Assembly (NCBI GenBank): GCA_019309485.1
Contig: JAFDGC010000010.1
Location: 23,199 to 87,198 of the forward strand
From: Deltaproteobacteria bacterium
GTDB lineage: Bacteria; Desulfobacterota; Desulfobacteria; Desulfobacterales; UBA2156
Direction: 5' to 3'
Length of the DNA: 64,000 bases
The notes under the pieces were generated by a model. That model had not been told where the DNA came from and ran no database searches. It saw only the letters and a list, made by a program, of their open reading frames with translations. Shown here in pieces: positions 1 to 8,929 of the stretch. The number at the start of each line of letters is the position of its first letter. The first letter of the stretch is position 1. Position numbers and translations under genes: made by a program.

Positions 1-733
1 CGGCAAACTCGAGGGTGGGATTCTTTAAGATGGGCTTTCCGAACCGCCCGATGTCGCCGGTATACCCAACGGTTCGGAGGCGGCCGTTTTCCCGGATCCT
101 CAGGATACAGAAGGCGGACCCCAAAATATGGCCGGCATCATAAAGGGTGCATACGGCGTCCCCGGCCACTGGGATCTCGTGCCGGTAGGGATACCCCTCG
201 AAATGGGGGAGGGCCTGCTGAGCATCCTCCACGGTATACAACGGCTCCACGTACTCCAGGTGGTAACGGCGGATGGTGTCCTGGATGACTTCCAGGTTGA
301 GCTGGGCCCGGCTTTTTTTCAAGAGCCTTTTAATCTTCCGGTCCTGCTTTTCTCTCTGCTGGTTTTTCATCTCGGTCAAAAACGACCGCACGGTCTTGTA
401 ATTGAAGTATTCGGCGTCGGACTGCTGGATATGGGCCGAATCCAAAAGGAGGTAACCGGCGGCATCCGCCGTGGCGCGGGTACAGACAATGCGGCCGTTG
501 AAGCCGTTTTTCATCAACAGGGGAATGCGGCCGGAATGATCGATGTGGGCATGGGAAAGAAGGAGGGTGGTTAGCATCCGAGGATCGAAGGGAAGGATCC
601 GGTTTTTTTCCTGGCTATCTTTGCGCCGTCCCTGAAACAACCCGCAGTCAAAGGCAATGCGATCCTTTTCCCGGGTCAATACGTGAAAGGAACCGGTGAC
701 TTCCCTGGCGGCGCCGTAGAATGTGATGTGCAC
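1..733 (-). CDS. Beta-CASP/MBL-fold RNA-processing-type metallo-hydrolase (3' end outside window)
   Basis: Only the N-terminal ~244 residues are present because the gene runs off the left edge. It opens with GTG at 733 behind an AAGGGAG ribosome binding site and begins VHITFYGAAREVTGS, typical of the metallo-beta-lactamase branch that carries a beta-CASP domain. The zinc-binding HxHxDH motif is visible as HAHIDHSG at about residues 61-68, and a later HILGS fits the third metal-ligand region. Family members are RNA exo/endonucleases or mRNA 3'-processing-like nucleases; substrate specificity cannot be read from sequence. It starts about 10 bp after aspS and is probably the last gene of a hisS-aspS operon. 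An alternative is a non-nuclease MBL hydrolase, but the AREVTGS opening favours the RNA-processing group. Confidence 0.85.
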   Translation of the reverse strand, partial: MHITFYGAAREVTGSFHVLTREKDRIAFDCGLFQGRRKDSQEKNRILPFDPRMLTTLLLSHAHIDHSGRIPLLMKNGFNGRIVCTRATADAAGYLLLDSAHIQQSDAEYFNYKTVRSFLTEMKNQQREKQDRKIKRLLKKSRAQLNLEVIQDTIRRYHLEYVEPLYTVEDAQQALPHFEGYPYRHEIPVAGDAVCTLYDAGHILGSAFCILRIRENGRLRTVGYTGDIGRFGKPILKNPTLEFA

Positions 734-743
734 GGGATCTCCC

Positions 744-2585
744 TTATGTTTTTTTGATTTTCAAATGGAGTTCATCCAGTTGTTCTTTCCCGGCCTCCGA
801 GGGGGCGTTTGTCATCAGGCAGGCGGCCTTCTGGGTTTTGGGGAACGCTATGACGTCCCGTATGGAGGCCTCCCGGCAAAGGAGCATGACCAGCCGGTCG
901 AATCCGAAGGCGATCCCGCCGTGGGGCGGGGCCCCGGCATCGAGGGCTGAAAGCAAGAAGCCGAATTTTTCTTCCCGGGCTTCGGGTGAAAGGCCCAACA
1001 CCTGGAAAATTTTCTCCTGGAGCTGTCTTTGATGGTTCCGGATGCTCCCCCCGCCGATTTCGTAACCGTTCAGCACCAGGTCGTAGGCCCGGGACCGGAC
1101 CCGAACCGGGTCGGTTTCGAGAAACGGGATATCCGTTTCCAGGGGCGCCGTGAAAGGATGGTGCAGGGCCTTGAACCGTTTTTCCATGTCGTCGTACTCC
1201 AGAAGCGGAAAATGGGTGATCCATAAGAATTGAAACCGGGTGTCATCAATGAGTTTCAGCTTTTTCCCCAGAAGGTTTCTTAGATTCCCCAAGGATTCAT
1301 TGACGATGACGGAATCATCGGCCATGAAAAAAACGAGATCCCCCGGTGCCATGTCCAGCCGCCGGGCCAACCGGTCCTTTTCCGCTTCAGAGAAGTACTT
1401 GGCAATGGGGGACTGCCATTCCGTTTCCTTGACCTTGACCCAGGCCAGCCCCTTGGCTTTGTATATTTTCACGAACTCGGCGAGATCATCGATGTCTTTT
1501 CGGGAAAAGCCTCCGCAACCCTTTGCGTTGAGGGCCTTGACGATCCCTCCCCCTCGAGCAACGCTGGAAAAGGTCTTGAAATCGGAATCCAATAAAAGAT
1601 CCGTCACCTCTTCGAGTTCCAGGCCGAAGCGGGTGTCGGGGCGATCCAGGCCGAAGCGGTCAATGGCTTCAGCGTAAGAAATTCTCGGCAACGGCAAAGA
1701 AAGGGGTTCCCCCCGGAGCGCTCGAAACATCTCGGAGAGCATCCGCTCCGAAACGTCCATGATGTCTTCTTCCCCCACAAAGGACATCTCCATGTCGATC
1801 TGGGTGAACTCCGGCTGTCGATCCGCCCGGAGATCTTCGTCCCGGAAACACCGCACGATCTGGTAATATCGGTCGAATCCCGAGATCATCAAAAGCTGCT
1901 TGAAAAGCTGGGGGGATTGAGGAAGCGCGTAGAACTGTCCGGGGTTCACCCGGCTTGGGACGATATAATCCCGGGCCCCTTCCGGCGTGGAACGGGTTAA
2001 AAAAGGGGTCTCGATGTCCAAAAACCCGTTTTGGTTCAAAAAGCTGCGGACGGCGGCGGCGGCCCGATGCCGCGACAACAGGTTTCTTTGCAGCCGCGGC
2101 CGCCGAAGATCGATGTGTCGGTGTTTCAGGCGGATCATCTCCGAAACATCCAGATCGTCTTCGATGAGAAAGGGCGGCGCCGATGCGCGGCTCAAAATGC
2201 GCAGCTCAAAGACAAGAACTTCGATCTCCCCGGTTTCCAGGGTTGGATTGGTCATGCCATCGGGGCGCCGGTCCACGCGTCCCCGGACCGCAATGACGTA
2301 CTCGCTGCGCAGCGCATGAGCCTTTTCATGGACGGCAGCATCCACATCGGGGTTGAAAACCACCTGGGTGATCCCTTCCCGGTCCCTTAAGTCCACAAAG
2401 ATGACGCCCCCGTGATCCCGCCGGCGCTGGACCCAGCCCATGAGGACCACTTCTTTTCCCGTGTCACCGGCCCGCAGGGCGTTCAGGTGATGGGTTCGAC
2501 GCCACGCGCCCAGGGCATCGGTGTTCAATGCATCCGGGATTGTTCTGTCTTGGGTGTTCGCTTTTTCAAGCTGCTCAGGTTCCAT
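744..2585 (-). CDS. aspS: Aspartyl-tRNA synthetase, bacterial type
   Basis: Attaches aspartate to tRNA-Asp in the cytoplasm. The 613-residue protein has the bacterial layout: an N-terminal OB-fold anticodon-binding domain (about 30-135), the class II catalytic core, a GAD-type insertion (about 300-430), and motif 3 near the C-terminus (AFGFDRLVMLL). Motif 2 is seen as FRDEDLRADRQPEF at about 247-260. It is slightly longer than usual because of about 25 extra N-terminal residues before the canonical THHLNALRAGDTGKEV stretch, so a start further inside is possible. It lies 13 bp downstream of hisS on the same strand, an arrangement common in deltaproteobacteria. Whether it also charges tRNA-Asn cannot be decided without knowing if gatCAB exists elsewhere. 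Confidence 0.97.
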   Translation of the reverse strand: MEPEQLEKANTQDRTIPDALNTDALGAWRRTHHLNALRAGDTGKEVVLMGWVQRRRDHGGVIFVDLRDREGITQVVFNPDVDAAVHEKAHALRSEYVIAVRGRVDRRPDGMTNPTLETGEIEVLVFELRILSRASAPPFLIEDDLDVSEMIRLKHRHIDLRRPRLQRNLLSRHRAAAAVRSFLNQNGFLDIETPFLTRSTPEGARDYIVPSRVNPGQFYALPQSPQLFKQLLMISGFDRYYQIVRCFRDEDLRADRQPEFTQIDMEMSFVGEEDIMDVSERMLSEMFRALRGEPLSLPLPRISYAEAIDRFGLDRPDTRFGLELEEVTDLLLDSDFKTFSSVARGGGIVKALNAKGCGGFSRKDIDDLAEFVKIYKAKGLAWVKVKETEWQSPIAKYFSEAEKDRLARRLDMAPGDLVFFMADDSVIVNESLGNLRNLLGKKLKLIDDTRFQFLWITHFPLLEYDDMEKRFKALHHPFTAPLETDIPFLETDPVRVRSRAYDLVLNGYEIGGGSIRNHQRQLQEKIFQVLGLSPEAREEKFGFLLSALDAGAPPHGGIAFGFDRLVMLLCREASIRDVIAFPKTQKAACLMTNAPSEAGKEQLDELHLKIKKT

Positions 2586-2598
2586 GATTTCATCCGTT

Positions 2599-3861
2599 TC
2601 AATGGGGATTTCCGATCCGCTCGATCACCGTGCCAAGAAGCAGGGAAAAGGGAACGTCCTCCTGTCGGGCCGCGGCCATATCCCGCAGCACCGCGGTTTC
2701 TGTGGAAAGTTCAGATTCACCGATGATAATGACGTACCGGGCATCGAGCTTTCCGGCGCGTTTCATCTGGGCCTTCAGCCCCCGATCCCCGAAGTCCATT
2801 TCGGCAAAGATCCCTTTTTCACCCAGCCGGCACGCCCATTCAAAGGCTTTTTCCCGGCTTTTTCCACCCAGTGCTGCGATGAAAACATCGGGCCGGCCGG
2901 GAGCCGATTGCGAATCTTTTTTCACGATTTCCGCCAGGCGATCCAGGCCGATGGCAAACCCGGTAGCAGGGATATCGGGGCCGCCGAGGGCCTTCACCAG
3001 GCCGTCGTATCGGCCCCCGCCGGCGATGGCGTTTTGCGCCCCCGGAACATGGGTCTGAATCTCAAAGGTGCTCCGGGTGTAATAGTCGAGCCCCCGGACC
3101 AGCCGGGAATCCGGGACATGGGGAACATTCAAGCGGGACAAGGCGGAAAGGAATCGTTGGAAGTGTTCACGACAATCGGGGCACAGGTACGTTCCCATCT
3201 CGGGGGCTTGGGCCATGGCCTCACGGCAGGACGGAACCTTGCAATCGAGGAGCCGCAAAGGATTCTTCTCCTTGCGGCGGAGGCAGTCGGCGCATAGTGC
3301 GGCGCTTCTCCCCAAGGCGAAGACCATCAGCGCCGCCTTGAAGTCCGGGCGGCAGACCGGGCACCCGAGGGAGTTGACATGGGCCTGTACACCCGAAACG
3401 CCGAGCCTGCCCAAGAGCGTCATGAGGATGTAGACGAGCTGGGCGTCAATCAACGGGGAGTCGGTTCCGAAGACCTCGGCATTGATCTGGTAAAACTGCC
3501 GGTATCGGCCCTTCTGGGGGCGTTCCCTCCGGAACATGGGACCGATGGTGAAAAGCTTGTGGAAGGGATCCCCGGCGTAAAGCTTGTGTTGAATATAGGC
3601 TCGAACAACGGAAGCCGTGGCCTCGGGCCGCAGGGTGATCAGATCCCCTTTCCGATCTTCGAAGGTATACATCTCCTTTTCGACGATGTCGGTGTCTTCG
3701 CCGATGCTCCGGGCAAAAAGGGCGGTCTTTTCAAGAAGCGGGATGCGGATTTCCTGAAATCCGAAATCCGCAAAAAGGCGCCTGGCGGCTTCTTCGATGG
3801 CCTGCCAGTGGGCCGATTCTCCGGGGAGAATGTCCCGGAATCCCCGAATCAACTGCATCAT
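2599..3861 (-). CDS. hisS: Histidyl-tRNA synthetase with a cysteine-rich insertion
   Basis: Charges tRNA-His. Class II motif 2 is visible as FRRERPQKGRYRQF (about 110-123) and the histidine-specific HisA motif as LVRGLDYYT (254-262); a C-terminal anticodon-binding domain follows. The insertion domain between them holds eight cysteines in four pairs (about C167/C170, C190/C193, C207/C212, C227/C230), which suggests a metal-binding ribbon. I chose ATG 3861; TTG at 3867 and ATG at 3858 are also in frame, and none has a strong ribosome binding site. The gene heads the hisS-aspS operon, with a TTGACT/TAAAAA promoter candidate about 130 bp upstream. Length (420 aa) is normal for the family. Confidence 0.96.
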   Translation of the reverse strand: MMQLIRGFRDILPGESAHWQAIEEAARRLFADFGFQEIRIPLLEKTALFARSIGEDTDIVEKEMYTFEDRKGDLITLRPEATASVVRAYIQHKLYAGDPFHKLFTIGPMFRRERPQKGRYRQFYQINAEVFGTDSPLIDAQLVYILMTLLGRLGVSGVQAHVNSLGCPVCRPDFKAALMVFALGRSAALCADCLRRKEKNPLRLLDCKVPSCREAMAQAPEMGTYLCPDCREHFQRFLSALSRLNVPHVPDSRLVRGLDYYTRSTFEIQTHVPGAQNAIAGGGRYDGLVKALGGPDIPATGFAIGLDRLAEIVKKDSQSAPGRPDVFIAALGGKSREKAFEWACRLGEKGIFAEMDFGDRGLKAQMKRAGKLDARYVIIIGESELSTETAVLRDMAAARQEDVPFSLLLGTVIERIGNPH

Positions 3862-3986
3862 TTTCAAAAAGGTCCATAAAAGGTCATGGGTTGAAGTTTC
3901 CCGATTTTCAGACGGCGGGCGGAAAACGCGATCCCGGACCGCTTCAATCGGATGCTTTTCTTCCGGATCAATTGTACAAATTTTAA

Positions 3987-4016
3987 TTTTTATCCTGCAA
4001 TCCGTCGGAAAGTCAA
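3987..4016 (-). promoter_or_regulatory. Candidate sigma-70 promoter for hisS-aspS
   Basis: Read on the minus strand, TTGACT (4016-4011) and TAAAAA (3992-3987) are separated by 18 bp. This would give a leader of roughly 120 nt before hisS. It is a consensus match only. Confidence 0.4.
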
Positions 4017-4542
4017 CATGAAGTTCCGGACAGACAAGGAAACCATCGATCCGGAACGCCCCGGTTTACCGGGCCACCAGGCGGGCGGGGAGGCCATCGC
4101 TTCCTTCACCGGATGGATCCATCGATGGATATTCGAGGCGCCCGGGCGTTTCCAAGGCATTCCCCTGCGGGCGTGCTTTTCCCATGACGCGCAACCACCA
4201 TGATCGTTTATGTTTGATAATAAATTTGGTTTAGTCAATATATGAAATTCGTTTAGCAGTAATCGGCGCACCCCGTATTGTTCACCCCTTTCCGATCCTA
4301 ATGCGATCGAAAAACAAAGCGCGGGCTTCCCCCGCTTCAATTGCAACATAACTGACTGATATAAAGATATATTAGTTTTAACGGAGAAAAACAGAAGGAT
4401 CCTGGATATTTTAGGATCCCGTCGCGCTTTTCCAAACAACAAAGTTTTTTGGATTCAAGAAGCTTATTTTCGTATCTCAGGCCTTTGTCTCCGGCCCGGA
4501 TCATTTTCTTTCAATGATTGATTTAATATTTAAAATTAACAC

Positions 4543-4571
4543 TTGACATCATAATATGAGTTAGAATAAAC
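4543..4571 (+). promoter_or_regulatory. Candidate promoter for the Liv-type transporter operon
   Basis: A perfect -35 box TTGACA lies at 4543-4548. The -10 region 17 bp later (ATAAAC, 4566-4571) is a poor match. It lies about 165 bp upstream of the first gene in an AT-rich stretch. Confidence 0.3.
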
Positions 4572-4736
4572 AAAATCAAACGCTTCCAAACATCCATTCA
4601 AAGCAGGTGATGGGAGTGCATGGCTGATCGCAAACCGAGTGATTAATGGACCGCTTTTCATGAAAGCGCCCTGGCTTCATGAATGAACGGCGGGACTGGG
4701 CCCAATCGTTTGAAACACCAAAAAAAGGGGGGACAG

Positions 4737-6149
4737 ATGGAAAAGGCAAGATTGCGACGATGGATGGTTCCGATTATGCTGGTCGGGACGCTGCTTTTCA
4801 CATTACCGTCGGCGGCTCTGTCCGACACATCGGCCGGACTGACCGAAGACGAGTTGGTGCTGTTGAGCCATCTGCCGGATCAGCAGATTGGGAAAAAATA
4901 CCCCCAAGGGGAAACCATCAATGTAGGTTTCCTCGCCGCGCTCTCGGGGCCGGATGCCGGCTGGGGCTTACCCGGTTTAACCGGAAACAACATCTGGATC
5001 GATACGGTCAACAAGACAGGGGGCCTCCTTGTGGGAGGGAAACGCTACCCGCTGAAGATGCATGCATTCGATGACGAAGCCAACGCGTCCAAAGCCCTCC
5101 AGGGGGCCCGGCAACTGGTCCTGGAACACGACGTTAAATTCATCAACGCCATCGGCGGGGATCCGGCCAACGCCACGGCGCCTTTTCTCACCAAAAACAA
5201 AGTCATTTATGCTTCCCTGGTCCCCACGGATATGCATCCGGACCGGCCGTACGTGGTGGCGGGCGGGGATGTCACGCCGCAATGCAACATGTTCAACGCC
5301 CTTATCGCCAAGATGGTCCTGCCCAGTGAAAAAGAGATGGGGAGGCCCTTGCGATACGCGTTGACGACCCAGGATGACATCATGTCCCGGCAGGTGGGTG
5401 CATGGGAAATCGGCGCCGCCCAGGCCATGGGATTCGAAATCGTTTACGAGAAATTCTTCTCCGTGGATACAACCGACTTCGCGCCCATCGTCACCGCCAT
5501 GATGGCCACCAAACCCGATGTCATCAGCCTCTGCGAAGCCTGGCCCGAATACCAAACCCTCCTGTGGGAACAACTCTATCTGCAGGGATTCAAAGGCGTG
5601 GTGGCCCAAAATTACGCCGACTGGGAAACCAACCTCACAAAGATTCCTCCGGAATATCCTGCTGCGCGGCATGCCATCGACAGCTTTCCCTTGATGGATG
5701 ATCCGTGGTGGGGCACACACTCCTGGCAAGCCTCTTTCACCCGCCTGTGGAACGCCCGATACGGACCGGGCGCCCCCGAAGACGTCAAGCGCCGCATGAC
5801 CGGCATCGACTGGGACCATGTGGTGTGGTTGATTCCGTGGTGCATCGGGGCCCAGATCGCCGGACAGGAAACCCCCGGTCAGTGGCCCTCCAACGACGCC
5901 ATTTTGGAAGCCCTGAGAAAAGTCCCGTCCTTTCCCACCATCCTGGGGCCGGGACACATGAGCGGCCAGGAAATGTTCGGCATTCAAAACATGATCGAAC
6001 AACCCGTACCCATGAACATGTTCGATCTCAATGCCAATGATAAACGCATCATCGCCCATTTGAATTTCGAACCCTGGTTTGCCGCCATCAAACCCATTGT
6101 CATGAAAGCCGTAAAGGATCGAGGGCAACACTGGACCCAACGCAAGTAA
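4737..6149 (+). CDS. ABC transporter substrate-binding protein, LivJ/type I periplasmic family
   Basis: Probably the periplasmic receptor for the importer encoded just downstream. The start at 4737 follows a strong AGGGGGGACAG ribosome binding site. The protein is then 470 residues, with an N-terminal signal peptide (basic MEKARLRRW, then a hydrophobic stretch ending near SAALS). The mature part contains NVGFLAALSGPDAGWG, the opening of type I binding proteins of the branched-chain amino-acid family, and is longer than the usual 370-400 residues. A start at 4683 is also open but would bury the signal peptide. The ligand cannot be read from sequence; the downstream demethylating-type dehydrogenase suggests an N-methylated amine or related compound rather than leucine. 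This is inference from neighbours. Confidence 0.88.
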   Translation: MEKARLRRWMVPIMLVGTLLFTLPSAALSDTSAGLTEDELVLLSHLPDQQIGKKYPQGETINVGFLAALSGPDAGWGLPGLTGNNIWIDTVNKTGGLLVGGKRYPLKMHAFDDEANASKALQGARQLVLEHDVKFINAIGGDPANATAPFLTKNKVIYASLVPTDMHPDRPYVVAGGDVTPQCNMFNALIAKMVLPSEKEMGRPLRYALTTQDDIMSRQVGAWEIGAAQAMGFEIVYEKFFSVDTTDFAPIVTAMMATKPDVISLCEAWPEYQTLLWEQLYLQGFKGVVAQNYADWETNLTKIPPEYPAARHAIDSFPLMDDPWWGTHSWQASFTRLWNARYGPGAPEDVKRRMTGIDWDHVVWLIPWCIGAQIAGQETPGQWPSNDAILEALRKVPSFPTILGPGHMSGQEMFGIQNMIEQPVPMNMFDLNANDKRIIAHLNFEPWFAAIKPIVMKAVKDRGQHWTQRK

Positions 6150-6253
6150 GCCGTATCCCGGGGGGCGGAAGACTTGTCCACCGCCCCCTTTTCATCCTCT
6201 ATCGGAAACCGAGATTTCCATACGCCGGCGCCAACCGAAATCAGAGGTAATAC

Positions 6254-7123
6254 ATGAGCAGCCAACTGTTAATCCAAACCATCGCCAACGCCATCGCCGC
6301 CAGCGGCATGCTGGCCCTGATCGCCGTGGGATTGACCCTGGCTTTCGGTGTGATGCAAATGGCGAATCTGGCCCACGGTCATTTCTTCATGATGGGGGCC
6401 TATACCGTGTATGCCCTCTATGCGCTGGGGGGGTGGCCCTTCTGGTGGGCCGTGGCCGCCGCAGTGGCGGTGGGAGCCGTCATCGGCCTCATTGTGGAGC
6501 GCGGTATTTTCCGCCCCCTCCAGGGGGATGTCGTTTCCGGTTTCATTGCCACCGCCGGTTTGATGTTCGTCTTCGAGGTGCTGGTGGGCGAGCTATGGGG
6601 ATGGGGGTTGTCGAGACCCATCCCCAGTCCCTATATGCGTGCCGTTCGGTTCATGGGCGCGGCGGTGGCTTTCCAGCGCGTCCTGGTCATCCCCTTTGCC
6701 GTTGTTTCCATCGGCGGCCTCATGTTTTTTATGCGGCGTTTCCGGCTGGGCCGGGCCCTGCGGGCCGTCGCCCAGGATCCTGAAGCCGCCGCCTTGCAGG
6801 GAATCAATATCAATCGGATGACGGCGCTGGCGATGGCCATCGCCGGCGCCTACGCCGGCCTGGCCGGGGGATTGATGTCCACCATTTATGCGATTACACC
6901 CTCCCTCGGAGGGCATATCATCCTGCCCGCCCTCATCGTAGTGGTCGTTGGGGGTATGGGTTCCATCGGCGGCGCCACCCTTGCCGCCGTGATCTTCGGT
7001 TTTGTGATGACCTTTGTCACCACACTCGTCGACGGCGTCACCGCCGTGATGGTTTCCGTTACCGTTATGGCCGTGGTATTGGCAATCAGACCACAAGGAT
7101 TAATGGGCCGTGTCATCGCATAG
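6254..7123 (+). CDS. Branched-chain amino-acid-type ABC permease (LivH-like)
   Basis: Inner-membrane permease of the same importer. The 289-residue protein has eight or so hydrophobic segments and the LivH-type sequence AFGVMQMANLAHGHFFMMG near residues 35-53, plus the cytoplasmic coupling region EAAALQGININ. The length matches the family. It lies 104 bp after the binding protein and overlaps the next permease by 14 bp if that gene starts at GTG 7110, so the two are probably translationally coupled. LivH and LivM form the heterodimeric channel. Confidence 0.93.
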   Translation: MSSQLLIQTIANAIAASGMLALIAVGLTLAFGVMQMANLAHGHFFMMGAYTVYALYALGGWPFWWAVAAAVAVGAVIGLIVERGIFRPLQGDVVSGFIATAGLMFVFEVLVGELWGWGLSRPIPSPYMRAVRFMGAAVAFQRVLVIPFAVVSIGGLMFFMRRFRLGRALRAVAQDPEAAALQGININRMTALAMAIAGAYAGLAGGLMSTIYAITPSLGGHIILPALIVVVVGGMGSIGGATLAAVIFGFVMTFVTTLVDGVTAVMVSVTVMAVVLAIRPQGLMGRVIA

Positions 7124-8096
7124 TATGAAAAAATACAAGATCGGGGGCCTGGCACCCCTGATCCTTGTCCTTTCCGGATTGTGTCTTGTGCCCTTTTTTC
7201 TCCGGGCGTACCTGGTCGAAGTGGCCATGATGTATTTTATCTACATCATCCTTGCCCAGAGCTACCGTTTGATCGTCACGGTGCACGACTGGCAGCTTTA
7301 CCACATCGTGTTGTACGGCGTGGGGGCGTACACCAGCGGCATGCTGGCCAAGAATCTCGGCGTCCCTGTTTTCGTGGCCATCCCTTTGGGAGGGGCGATG
7401 GCGGGCCTGGTGGGGATGGCCATCACCCTGCCGCTCCTCAGAACCAAAGGGTGGGGCTTTTACATCGCCACCTATGGTCTGGCGGAGCTGATCCGGCTGA
7501 CCTGGCTGAAATTCCGCAACCCTTTCGGAGGGTCCACCGGGATCATCGACATCCCCTGGCCTCCGGTGATTGCGGGAATCGATTTCAGCGACCGAATCCC
7601 CTACTACTTTTTCAGCCTGGGCGTCATGCTCCTGGTCATGCTGATGCTGTACCGCATTGAAAAATCGCGAATCGGGGATTCCTTCAAGGCCATTTCAATG
7701 GACCCGGAATTGGCCGCATCCACCGGCATCAACATCCCCCGCCACAGGTTGATGGCCTGTTCCATCGGCGGCTTTTTCGCCGGCGTCGCCGGGGGGCTTT
7801 TGGTGCACCGGCTGGGCGCGGTGGACCCGAAACTGTTCAACATTACAACCACCTTGTATCTTCTTATCTGGGTGGTGGTCGGGGGTACGAATACGTTCTG
7901 GGGACCCATCATCGGGGTCTCGGTGATGCATACCCTTTTCGAGCTTTCCCGCCCGCTCATCGAGATCCGCCCCATGTTTTTCGGCCTTTCAATGGTTCTG
8001 GTGCTGATCTTTCTGCCGGGGGGTCTCGAGGGATTGATTTCAAAGGCCATCACGCGACTGCAAAAACGGGACCGTGTCGCACCGGTGGAAACGTGA
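7110..8096 (+). CDS. Branched-chain amino-acid-type ABC permease (LivM-like)
   Basis: Second permease subunit, 328 residues, with multiple membrane segments and the LivM signature region YGLAELIRLTWLKFRNPFGG followed by STGI. The coupling region is DPELAASTGINIPRHRL. I kept GTG 7110 because AAGGAT sits about 9 bp upstream. ATG 7125, just after the livH stop, is an alternative that removes five residues. It is followed after 40 bp by the LivG-like ATPase, in the canonical binding protein-H-M-G-F order. Confidence 0.93.
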   Translation: MSSHSMKKYKIGGLAPLILVLSGLCLVPFFLRAYLVEVAMMYFIYIILAQSYRLIVTVHDWQLYHIVLYGVGAYTSGMLAKNLGVPVFVAIPLGGAMAGLVGMAITLPLLRTKGWGFYIATYGLAELIRLTWLKFRNPFGGSTGIIDIPWPPVIAGIDFSDRIPYYFFSLGVMLLVMLMLYRIEKSRIGDSFKAISMDPELAASTGINIPRHRLMACSIGGFFAGVAGGLLVHRLGAVDPKLFNITTTLYLLIWVVVGGTNTFWGPIIGVSVMHTLFELSRPLIEIRPMFFGLSMVLVLIFLPGGLEGLISKAITRLQKRDRVAPVET

Positions 8097-8136
8097 CGCG
8101 TCTTTCCGGATGCAAAAGGAATGAAGGAAGAAAATC

Positions 8137-8919
8137 GTGCCGATACTTGAAGTAGAAGGCTTGAGCAAATACTTCGGCGGGCTCGCTGCCTTAAACGACG
8201 TGAATCTTTCCATCCAGGAAGGAGAAATAAGGGGCATCATCGGCCCGAACGGGGCAGGAAAAACCACCCTGTTCAATGTGATCAGCGGCGTCTACCGGCC
8301 TTCATCGGGGCAAATCCGCTATCAAGGCAAGACGCGCATCGACGGCCTTTCTTCCAGCAGAATCGCCGGAATGGGTGTGGTCCGGACATTTCAGCGCACG
8401 GCGCTGTATCATCATTTTTCCGTCCTCAAGAACGTCATCGTGGCGCGCCATCTTCATGCCAAGGAAAACATCTTTCGGGTGATTTCCGGATTGGCGAAAA
8501 AAACGGAAGAAAAAAACACGGAAAAGGCCCTGGAAATCGTGGAATTCATGGGGCTGGGCCACCTGAAAGAGGAGCTCGCCGAAAACCTGCCCCACGGGCA
8601 CCAGAGGGCCCTGGGCGTCGCCATTGCCATCGCCTGTGAACCCAAGGTGCTCCTTTTGGATGAACCCCTGACGGGGATGACCCCCACCGAAAAAGACCGC
8701 ATGATCGATCTCATTCGAAAAGTGCACCAGCAGGGGATCACCATCCTGATGGTGGAACATGATATGCGCTCCGTCATGGAGCTGTGCGGCTATATCAGCG
8801 TCCTTGATTTCGGAATGCTTTTGGTGGAAGGCCCTCCTGCCGAAATCCAGAACAACGAAATGGTCATCAACGCCTATCTTGGAACGGAAGATATCCTGTC
8901 GGCATCCACATCTGCATGA
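8137..8919 (+). CDS. ABC transporter ATPase (LivG-like)
   Basis: One of the two cytoplasmic ATPases driving the importer. GTG 8137 is preceded by an AAGGAAG ribosome binding site. Walker A is GPNGAGKTT (about 36-44) and Walker B ends in VLLLDEP. The LivG-specific C-terminal segment VEHDMRSVMELCGYI follows. The signature loop reads LPHGHQRALG, more divergent than the usual LSYGQQRRLE but in the right place. The 260-residue length is normal. The LivF-like gene begins about 10 bp after its stop. Confidence 0.93.
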   Translation: MPILEVEGLSKYFGGLAALNDVNLSIQEGEIRGIIGPNGAGKTTLFNVISGVYRPSSGQIRYQGKTRIDGLSSSRIAGMGVVRTFQRTALYHHFSVLKNVIVARHLHAKENIFRVISGLAKKTEEKNTEKALEIVEFMGLGHLKEELAENLPHGHQRALGVAIAIACEPKVLLLDEPLTGMTPTEKDRMIDLIRKVHQQGITILMVEHDMRSVMELCGYISVLDFGMLLVEGPPAEIQNNEMVINAYLGTEDILSASTSA

Positions 8920-8929
8920 GGTGAAAACG

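Larger units (their letters stand above)
3862..4736. other. Long AT-rich divergent intergenic region between hisS and the Liv operon
   Basis: About 870 bp without a convincing gene. It carries candidate promoters for hisS (minus strand) and the ABC transporter operon (plus strand). An inverted repeat lies at 4397-4419 (GGATCCT and AGGATCC around a 9-nt loop). A 150-codon open frame on the minus strand (3990-4442) has no ribosome binding site and a composition unlike a protein, so I do not call it. Base composition is clearly more AT-rich than the flanking genes, especially 4200-4600. Confidence 0.6.

Noticed and set aside
3990..4442. 150-codon open frame on the minus strand in the hisS-Liv gap
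   Set aside because: No ribosome binding site, no recognisable motif; overlaps the best promoter candidate for hisS.
4977..6140. 387-codon open frame on the minus strand
   Set aside because: It is antisense to the LivJ-like gene, starts without a ribosome binding site and has a His/Gly/Asp-rich composition typical of shadow frames.
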